From Bacteroidales bacterium (lineage in GTDB: Bacteria; Bacteroidota; Bacteroidia; Bacteroidales; Bacteroidaceae): 18,554 nt of DNA. The notes beneath the pieces are model-generated. The model saw only the letters and a list, made by a program, of their open reading frames with translations. It did not search any database and was not told the origin of the DNA. The translations under genes and the position numbers were made by a program. This document shows, piece by piece, positions 13,028-18,554 of the stretch (the first letter of the stretch is position 1; each line of letters begins with the position of its first letter). The stretch is taken from NCBI GenBank assembly GCA_004552155.1, contig SFPF01000070.1:1-18554 (forward strand), read 5' to 3'.

Positions 13028-13090
13028 AAAAAATATCAAGGAGAAAAGAAAAATTATCAGCAAGGAAAGAAAAACTTTCAAGGAGAAAGG
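13028..13090 (+). repeat. Purine-rich 21-bp tandem repeat, three units
   Basis: Units 13028-13048, 13049-13069 and 13070-13090 each start with an A-run and end in AAGGAGAAAG-like sequence; they are imperfect copies. They lie between the palindrome array and the adaptor promoter. An A-tract array with near-helical period suggests bent DNA. Confidence 0.6.
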
Positions 13091-13095
13091 CGCGG

Positions 13096-13142
13096 CCGTT
13101 TGCAACGGAGTTGTAGTTGCTGCGCAGTAAATTTGCAAACGG
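13096..13142 (+). promoter_or_regulatory. Promoter of the efflux genes, flanked by an inverted repeat
   Basis: TAAATTTGC (13128-13136) matches TAnnTTTG and would start transcription near 13143, about 25 nt before the ATG at 13168. CCGTTTGCAA (13096-13105) and its complement (13133-13142) form 10-bp arms, the right one overlapping the -7 element, so a bound protein or looping could block the promoter. No TTTG at the usual distance is present. Confidence 0.5.
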
Positions 13143-13167
13143 AAAGAATAAATAGCATTTTTGAAAG

Positions 13168-14304
13168 ATGAAAAAATCTATTTTTATAATGGGCATCGCC
13201 GCGCTTTTATGCGGCTGCCACGCGGGTCACGAGCATGAACGCGACGACAAGCACGAAAATCATGAGGAACATGCAGGCGAAATCATCGTTTCCGAGGCTC
13301 AGGCCGAGGAAATGGGCATTGCCGTGGAGGAAATCCGCCCCGGCGAAATGCGCTCGTGCTTCAAGGCGAGCGGCCAACTGGTGGCAGCAAGCAAAGACGA
13401 GCAGACAATAGTTGCCAAGACCGCAGGTATCCTTTCGTTCACCGGAGGCGGTTTGACGGAAGGCGCAGCGGTGCGTGCAGGTCAGGTAATTGCCACCGTT
13501 TCGGCCAAGGACTTGCAGGACGGCGACCCAACCGAAAAGGCGCGGGCAGAATATGAGGCCGCCAAGGCTGAATATGATGAATATGAGCGCGCGCAGAAAC
13601 TGGTGGAGGAACGCATCATCTCGCAAAGGGAATTTGAAGCGCGTCGTCTGCGCTACGAAACGGCGCGCGCTGCAGCGGGCGTTTTGCAAAATGCCCCTAC
13701 TGGCGGCACGGCGGTAACGGTGCCCGTGAGCGGGTTCATTAAGAGCCGTCTCGCCGCGCAGGGCGACTATGTAGCAGTGGGGCAGCCCATTGCCGTGGTG
13801 ACGCAGAGCCGCCGCGTGCAACTCCGCGCCGACGTGCCGGCACACTTTGCGGCGCGACTGCACGAGATAACGGGTGCGAATTTCCGCCTCGCGGGCTCTG
13901 GCGAGACATTGCGGCTGGAAGATTTCGGCGGCCGCCTATTGTCGTACGGGCGCAGCGTGACCGACGGCACGCCCTACGTGCCAGTGACCTTTGAGTTGGA
14001 CAACCGAGGCAGCCTCACGCCGGGCGCATTCGCCGAAATATGGTTGCTCGCCGCGCCGCGCCAAAATGTTATCTCCCTGCCTGCAGCCGCCTTGACCGAT
14101 GAGCAGGGACAGAAGTTCGTGTATGTGCAGACAGAGCACGACGCCTACGTGAAACGTGCCGTGACGACGGGCGAGACCGACGGCACCCGCATCGAAATCT
14201 GCTCGGGATTGAAGCCCGGCGAGCGCGTGGCGGTGAAAGGCGCGATTCAGATAAAGCTCGCGGCTGCGGGCAGCGCAATTCCCGAACACGGGCACAGCCA
14301 TTAA
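13168..14304 (+). CDS. RND efflux periplasmic adaptor lipoprotein (CzcB/CusB-like)
   Basis: This is the membrane-fusion subunit of a heavy-metal-type RND pump. A signal peptide ends in a lipobox (LLCGC, acylated Cys17 likely), so it is probably a lipoprotein. A His/Asp/Glu-rich segment (residues 18-36, HAGHEHERDDKHENHEEH) and a C-terminal EHGHSH suggest metal binding. Next come a beta-barrel/lipoyl half (IVAKTAGILSF, GAAVRAGQVIATV), a coiled-coil hairpin (about 121-170), the second lipoyl half (VTVPVSGFIKSRLAAQGDYV) and the membrane-proximal domain. Residues about 170-178 (GVLQNAPT) are encoded by a REP-like palindrome. 378 aa is normal. The pump gene follows after a 322-nt gap holding a hairpin array. 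Substrate (Zn/Co/Cd or Cu/Ag) is unresolved. The start at 13168 is supported by the signal peptide. Confidence 0.9.
   Translation: MKKSIFIMGIAALLCGCHAGHEHERDDKHENHEEHAGEIIVSEAQAEEMGIAVEEIRPGEMRSCFKASGQLVAASKDEQTIVAKTAGILSFTGGGLTEGAAVRAGQVIATVSAKDLQDGDPTEKARAEYEAAKAEYDEYERAQKLVEERIISQREFEARRLRYETARAAAGVLQNAPTGGTAVTVPVSGFIKSRLAAQGDYVAVGQPIAVVTQSRRVQLRADVPAHFAARLHEITGANFRLAGSGETLRLEDFGGRLLSYGRSVTDGTPYVPVTFELDNRGSLTPGAFAEIWLLAAPRQNVISLPAAALTDEQGQKFVYVQTEHDAYVKRAVTTGETDGTRIEICSGLKPGERVAVKGAIQIKLAAAGSAIPEHGHSH
13675..13701. repeat. REP-like palindrome inside the adaptor gene
   Basis: This 27-bp sequence matches 4201-4227 with one mismatch (GCAAAATGCC against GCAAAACGCC). Its length of nine codons keeps the reading frame. 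It encodes about residues 170-178, between the coiled-coil hairpin and the second lipoyl half-motif. Confidence 0.75.
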
Positions 14305-14321
14305 ACGAACGTTCCCTTCAT

Positions 14322-14585
14322 TGTGGCGGGCTGAAAGCCCAATTGTTGCCCACAGCCCAGGGCAATGCCCTGGGGAAACGCATGCCGCGATTAATACATT
14401 CGGCATTTTTGCTTCACGCAAAAATGCCACGCGCCGAAAGCGCGTAACACATAAACGCCACACGGGGCGATGCCCCTCATAAAGAAGGTTGCTCTTTCAG
14501 AGCGCGACACTTTAATCATTGCACAACCTTCCCCCCGGGCGTTGCCCGGGGCTAGGCGCAACAATTGGGCTTTCAGCCCGCCACA
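14322..14585. mobile_element. 264-bp hairpin array bounded by a 27-bp perfect inverted repeat
   Basis: The outer arms at 14322-14348 and 14559-14585 are exact complements over 27 bp. Between them are six hairpins: CCCAGGGC/GCCCTGGG (14356-14374), GGCATTTTTGC/GCAAAAATGCC (14402-14428), ACGCGC/GCGCGT (14429-14445), GGGGC/GCCCC (14464-14476), GCTCT/AGAGC (14491-14503, inside an AAGGTTG/CAACCTT pair), and CCCCGGGC/GCCCGGGG (14533-14551). Many have three-base loops. There is no coding capacity. It occupies most of the 322-nt gap between the adaptor and pump genes. It looks like a non-autonomous repeat element; mobility is inferred, and no target duplication was seen. Confidence 0.65.
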
Positions 14586-14626
14586 TTTTAAAAAGATTCA
14601 CCTCAAATTGATTGTTCTAAAAATCC

Positions 14627-17600
14627 ATGCTTAACAAAATAATCTCTTTTTCGCTGCGCAACCGCCTTGCCGTGCTCCTCGGCGCGGCGTTGCTCGTCAT
14701 CGCAGGCCTTTACACGGCCAGGACGATGGAAGTCGACGTGTTTCCCGACCTCAACGCGCCCACCGTCGTGGTGATGACCGAGGCAAAAGGCATGGCACCC
14801 GAGGAAGTGGAACGGCTCATCACCTTCCCGCTCGAAACCTCGGTGAACGGCGCGGCGGGCGTAAGGCGCGTACGCTCTTCCTCCACCACGGGCTTCTCTA
14901 TCGTGTGGGTAGAGTTTGACTGGGGCATGGAGATTTATCGGGCGCGGCAGACAGTGGCTGAAAAAATCGCCCTCGTAAAGGAACAATTGCCCGCAGAGGC
15001 CGGCACGCCCACCATCGGGCCGCAGAGCAGCATTCTCGGCGAACTGATGTTCGTGGCACTCACCGCCGACAGCACCTCCCTGCGCGACCTCCGCACCATA
15101 GCCGACTGGCAGATACGCCCGCGCCTGCTCGCCACGGGCGGCGTAGCGCAGGTGTCGGTGATCGGCGGCGAATTGAAAGAATATCAGATATTGCTCTCGC
15201 CCGAAAAGATGAAGCACTATGGCGTGGGGCTCAACGATGCCGTGGCGGCCGTGGAGGGCATGAATACAAATGCCTCCGGCGGCGTGCTGTATGAATACGG
15301 CAACGAATACATCATTCGCGGCATGCTGGCCACGCGCGACACGGCCGCGCTCTCAGCCGCCTTGGTGAAGTCTGCGGGCGGCGCGGCAGTGACGCTGGGT
15401 GACATTGCCGCCGTGAAAATCGGCAACCGCACGCCGAAAACGGGCGTGGCATCGCTGCGCGGCAAGCCGTGCGTGATGATGACCGTGACGAAACAGCCCG
15501 AAACGAGCACGCTCGACCTCTCCGAAAAGATCGACGCCGCGCTCGAGGAACTCAAAACCGCGCTGCCGCCCGACGTGAGCATCTCCACCGACGTTTACCG
15601 ACAGGAACGCTTCATCAACAGTGCAATCGACAACGTGAAAAACGCTCTCTTCGAAGGCGGCATCTTCGTAGTCATCGTACTCCTGCTCTTCCTCATGAAC
15701 GTGCGCACCACCGTGATTTCGCTCGTCACCATTCCCCTCTCGCTCATCGTTTCGCTGCTCACGCTCCACCTCTTCGGACTCACCATCAACACGATGAGCC
15801 TCGGCGGCATGGCAATTGCTATCGGCTCGCTCGTGGACGATGCGATTGTCGACGTGGAAAACGTGTTCCGCCACCTGCGCGAGAACCGCGCCCTGCCCCG
15901 CGAGGAGCAGCAATCCGCGCTCTCCGTCATCTTCAACGCCTCGCGCGAGGTGCGCCTCCCTATCCTCAACTCCACTTTAATCATCATCGTGAGTTTCGTG
16001 CCCCTCTTCTTCCTCACGGGACTTGAAGGGCGGTTGCTCGTGCCGCTCGGCGTGGCATTCATCACGGCCCTCTGTGCCTCCACGCTCGTGGCGCTCACGC
16101 TCACGCCCGTGCTCTGCAGTTATCTCTTGGGAAAAGGCCACAAGGACAAGGAGGAGCGAGAACCTTTCCTCTCCCGTTTCTTAAAAAAACATTATATAAA
16201 AGCCCTGCAATGGGTGATCGGTAAAAAGAAAGCCGTGCTGGCAGCCACGGCCTGCGCTTTCGTGGCGGCCGTCGCCCTGTTTTGCACCATGGGCAGCGGT
16301 TTCTTGCCGCCGTTCAACGAGGGTTCATTCACCATCAACGTCACCACGCTGCCCGGCATATCTTTGGAGGAGTCCGACAAGATAGGCCAGAGGGTGGAAC
16401 GCCTATTGCTCTCCGTGCCTGAAATAAAGACCGTGGGGCGCAAAACCGGACGCGCGGAACTCGATGAGCACGCGCTCGGCGTGAACACGTCGGAAATAGA
16501 AGCCCCCTTCGAACTGGCCGGCCGCGACAAGGAAGAAGTACTCGCCGAGGTACGAGAGAAACTCGCCGCCGTGCCGGGCATCGCGGTCGAGGTGGGCGCA
16601 CCGATTACGCACCGTATAGACGCCATGCTCTCCGGTACGCAGGCCAATATCGCTATCAAGGTGTTCGGCAACAATTTGGGCGAGATGTATGCCCTCGGCA
16701 ACGACATCAAGGAGAAAATAAGCGGCATCGAGGGCGTGACCGACCTCAACGTGGAACAGCAGATAGAGCGGCCGCAACTACAAATCACGCCCAAGCGCGA
16801 ACTCCTCGCACGCTACGGCATCACGCTCCCCGAGTTTGCCAAGGCCGTGAGCGTGCTGCTCGCCGGAGAGCCCGTGGCAACGGTTTATGAAAACAACGAG
16901 GCGTTCGACCTCACGCTGAAAGCAGGCGACGAAAAGCGCGCCACGGCGGCCGACATCGGCCAACTCATGCTCAACGCGGGCGGAACGGCGGTTCCCCTGT
17001 GCCACGTGGCAGACATCACCTCGACCGCAGGACCTAACACGATAAACCGCGAAAACGTGGCGCGCAAACTCGTGGTATCGGCCAACGTCTCGGGGCGCGA
17101 CCTCGCCAGCGTGGCGGCCGACATACGGCGCACGGTGCAGGAAGAAGTAAGCGTGCCGCAAGATTGCCGCATTGAATACGGCGGGCAATTCGAGAGCGCG
17201 GAGTCGGCCGCCAACGCCCTGCTGCTGGCCTCGGCCATCTCAATCATTGTCATCTTCCTGCTGCTCTTCAATCAGTTTAGAAACGCCGTGCAGTCGCTTG
17301 TTATCTTGCTCAACCTGCCGCTCGCCCTGATAGGCGGCGTGGTGGCGGTGTGGCTGTCGGGCGGCGTGGTGAGCATACCCTCTATCATCGGCTTCATCTC
17401 GCTCTTCGGCATCGCCACGCGCAACGGCATGCTCCTCGTGTCGCGCTACAACGACCTGCTCTTGGAGGGCAAAACGCTCAGCGAGAGCCTCATGCAGGGT
17501 TCTGCGGACCGTCTCAATCCTATCCTTATGACCGCGCTGACCTCCGCCCTCGCCCTCGTGCCCCTCGCCGTTTCGGGCGACCTGCCAGGCAACGAAATCC

Positions 17601-17701
17601 AAAGCCCGATGGCGGTAGTTATTCTCGGCGGCCTGTTCACCTCCACCCTCCTCAACGCATTTATCGTGCCCATCATGTACCGGCTGACTATCCGCAAGTA
17701 A
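14627..17701 (+). CDS. RND efflux pump, heavy-metal (CzcA/CusA) type
   Basis: A 1024-aa inner-membrane proton-driven pump, the full length for the family. TM1 is at about 10-30 (NRLAVLLGAALLVIAGLYTA), then the porter domain beginning DVFPDLNAPTVVVMTEAKGMAPEEVERLITFPLE, which is the hallmark of heavy-metal RND pumps. TM2-TM6 include the TM4 acidic motif GSLVDDAIVDVENV (about 400-413), which supplies the proton-relay residues. A second porter half and TM8-TM12 follow (AISIIVIFLLLFNQFRNAVQ, then GIATRNGMLLVSRYNDL). Both repeats are intact. The acid-rich TM4 is more like CzcA than CusA, but the ion cannot be fixed from sequence. It works with the upstream adaptor. No TolC-like outer-membrane factor is adjacent, so it must use one encoded elsewhere or beyond the window. 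Confidence 0.93.
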   Translation: MLNKIISFSLRNRLAVLLGAALLVIAGLYTARTMEVDVFPDLNAPTVVVMTEAKGMAPEEVERLITFPLETSVNGAAGVRRVRSSSTTGFSIVWVEFDWGMEIYRARQTVAEKIALVKEQLPAEAGTPTIGPQSSILGELMFVALTADSTSLRDLRTIADWQIRPRLLATGGVAQVSVIGGELKEYQILLSPEKMKHYGVGLNDAVAAVEGMNTNASGGVLYEYGNEYIIRGMLATRDTAALSAALVKSAGGAAVTLGDIAAVKIGNRTPKTGVASLRGKPCVMMTVTKQPETSTLDLSEKIDAALEELKTALPPDVSISTDVYRQERFINSAIDNVKNALFEGGIFVVIVLLLFLMNVRTTVISLVTIPLSLIVSLLTLHLFGLTINTMSLGGMAIAIGSLVDDAIVDVENVFRHLRENRALPREEQQSALSVIFNASREVRLPILNSTLIIIVSFVPLFFLTGLEGRLLVPLGVAFITALCASTLVALTLTPVLCSYLLGKGHKDKEEREPFLSRFLKKHYIKALQWVIGKKKAVLAATACAFVAAVALFCTMGSGFLPPFNEGSFTINVTTLPGISLEESDKIGQRVERLLLSVPEIKTVGRKTGRAELDEHALGVNTSEIEAPFELAGRDKEEVLAEVREKLAAVPGIAVEVGAPITHRIDAMLSGTQANIAIKVFGNNLGEMYALGNDIKEKISGIEGVTDLNVEQQIERPQLQITPKRELLARYGITLPEFAKAVSVLLAGEPVATVYENNEAFDLTLKAGDEKRATAADIGQLMLNAGGTAVPLCHVADITSTAGPNTINRENVARKLVVSANVSGRDLASVAADIRRTVQEEVSVPQDCRIEYGGQFESAESAANALLLASAISIIVIFLLLFNQFRNAVQSLVILLNLPLALIGGVVAVWLSGGVVSIPSIIGFISLFGIATRNGMLLVSRYNDLLLEGKTLSESLMQGSADRLNPILMTALTSALALVPLAVSGDLPGNEIQSPMAVVILGGLFTSTLLNAFIVPIMYRLTIRK

Positions 17702-17726
17702 ATTTCAGCCAACAGAAAAATAAAAA

Positions 17727-17800
17727 ACTTATCCCCAAACGAAGCGGCCAGATACAGGCAAGCAATGCCCGGTATGATGCCGCCCCGTTTGGGGATAAGT
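17727..17800. terminator. Large shared hairpin between converging genes
   Basis: Arms at 17727-17748 and 17779-17800 pair over 22 bp with two mismatches, and the loop contains a smaller stem (GGCA/TGCC). On the minus strand it is followed by TTTTTTATTTTT, a good intrinsic terminator for the J-domain gene. It may also stop pump transcription from the other side. Confidence 0.8.
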
Positions 17801-17828
17801 GCATAAAGTTGCTCGAAGCGCGGGCGGA

Positions 17829-18494
17829 TTATCGCGCTTGCTGCATTTCGCGCAAAAGAGACTTTTGGCGTTCGGTCAGTCCCGTGGGAAGTTTCACCTC
17901 ATAAGTGATGATGAGGTTGCCAAACGTGCCGTCGGAACGGCGGTAACCCTTGCCACGCAGGCGCACCTTGGAGCCGTTTTGCGTTTCGGGCTTTACTTTC
18001 AGGCGCAGCCGCTCGTTTTGCGTCTGCAATATGATTTCGCCGCCGAGCAAAGCCGTGTAAAGGTCGATTTGCACCTTTACCTCCATGTCGGCCTCAGGCT
18101 CGCGCATTCGCGAATGCCCGCTACCGCCCATGCGGCCGCCGAACAGGTCTTCGAAGAACGAAGAGAAACCGCCGCCCGCGCCGCCGCTGAACTGCGAAAA
18201 GTCGAAGCCGCCGAAACCGCCGCCTCCGTAGCCGCCGAAGCCGCCACCGGCCTGCTCGAATTGGTCGGCATGTTCCCAATGCTCGCCGTACTTGTCGTAT
18301 TTCGCCCGCTTTTCGGGGTCGCTAAGCACGGTGTTGGCCTCATTCAATGCCTGAAACTTGGCCTTTGCCTTGGGGTCGTCGGGGTGAAGGTCGGGATGCC
18401 ATATCTTCGCACGGTGGCGGTACGCCTTGCGAATGTCGTCCTGCGTGGCAGACTTGTCCACGCCCATAATCTTGTAGTAATCTATGAATGCCAT
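17829..18494 (-). CDS. Short CbpA-like J-domain protein
   Basis: A DnaJ-type co-chaperone that would stimulate an Hsp70 ATPase. The J domain (about 5-70) has the required HPD (WHPDLHPDD, about residues 33-35) and the usual KAYRHRAKIWHPD and EANTVLSDPEKRAKYDKYG segments. A Gly/Phe-rich linker (about 82-125) follows, then one C-terminal beta domain (ADMEVKVQIDLYTALLGGEI to NLIITYEVKLP), and a short basic tail. The CxxCxGxG zinc finger is absent, so it is CbpA-like rather than DnaJ. At 221 aa it is shorter than CbpA (about 306 aa): one of the two C-terminal domains appears to be missing. The leader upstream of the ATG carries the octamer repeat, and its promoter lies outside the window. Confidence 0.9.
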   Translation of the reverse strand: MAFIDYYKIMGVDKSATQDDIRKAYRHRAKIWHPDLHPDDPKAKAKFQALNEANTVLSDPEKRAKYDKYGEHWEHADQFEQAGGGFGGYGGGGFGGFDFSQFSGGAGGGFSSFFEDLFGGRMGGSGHSRMREPEADMEVKVQIDLYTALLGGEIILQTQNERLRLKVKPETQNGSKVRLRGKGYRRSDGTFGNLIITYEVKLPTGLTERQKSLLREMQQAR

Positions 18495-18519
18495 AACGCT
18501 TTTTGTTTTGATTTATTAG

Positions 18520-18551
18520 TAGACGAGTTTACGAGTAAACAAGTAGACGAG
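18520..18551 (-). repeat. Octamer tandem repeat in the J-domain gene leader
   Basis: On the minus strand the units are CTCGTCTA, CTTGTTTA, CTCGTAAA and CTCGTCTA, followed by CT. They end about 25 nt before the ATG at 18494, the same orientation and a similar position to the array at 11768-11801. Confidence 0.8.
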
Positions 18552-18554
18552 ACA

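Noticed and set aside
12575..13171. A 198-codon plus-strand frame overlapping the end of the six-TM gene.
   Set aside because: It starts inside another gene, crosses its terminator, and its periodic peptide (TKFVTHV-like units) comes from the 21-bp repeats.
1..18554. tRNA or rRNA genes and riboswitches.
   Set aside because: I saw no cloverleaf, rRNA segment or known riboswitch core by eye; a covariance-model scan would settle this.

Overview
The window looks like a chromosomal segment of a Bacteroidales bacterium, probably Prevotellaceae or a close relative. The basis is the Bacteroidetes-type promoter core (TAnnTTTG, in one case with TTTG 19 nt upstream), weak or absent Shine-Dalgarno sites, protein sequences of Bacteroidetes character, and intergenic DNA rich in palindromic repeats. 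Genus is inference. Gene bodies are GC-rich except the first, which is visibly AT-richer.

Layout. 2-964 (+): a zinc-ribbon/coiled-coil/two-TM protein, probably cut by the window edge. 965-1372: repeat cluster ending in a strong hairpin. 1373-3880 (-): a bifunctional class A penicillin-binding protein. 3881-4225: a second repeat cluster that carries the PBP promoter. 4226-5969 (-): an ABC-type ATPase plus a DUF4435 (Toprim-like) protein, a pair resembling PARIS/OLD-type defence modules; the ATPase is split by a frameshift. 6200-8941 (-): a DJ-1/PfpI gene and recG, now one open frame because a 20-bp tandem duplication destroyed the DJ-1 stop. 8988-9710 (-): pdxJ. 9837-10655 (-): panB. 10743-10962: a nested inverted-repeat element. 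10975-11613 (-): a HAD phosphatase, divergent from 11829-12806 (+), a six-TM protein of unknown function. 12807-13167: terminator, four 21-bp-spaced palindromes and a purine-rich 21-bp array. 13168-17701 (+): a heavy-metal-type RND efflux pair (lipoprotein adaptor and pump) separated by a 264-bp hairpin array. 17829-18494 (-): a short CbpA-like J-domain protein.

How the genes fit together. Most of the window is housekeeping: cell-wall synthesis, fork rescue, PLP and pantothenate synthesis, a chaperone. The accessory material is the ATPase/DUF4435 pair and the metal-efflux pair, which has no outer-membrane factor gene beside it.

The most notable content is (1) the DJ-1/RecG fusion caused by a 20-bp duplication, (2) the broken PARIS-like ATPase beside an intact DUF4435 partner, (3) the 21-bp-periodic palindrome array before the efflux genes, (4) a shared octamer-repeat leader before two unrelated genes, and (5) several palindromic repeat families, one with a copy lying in frame inside the efflux adaptor gene.
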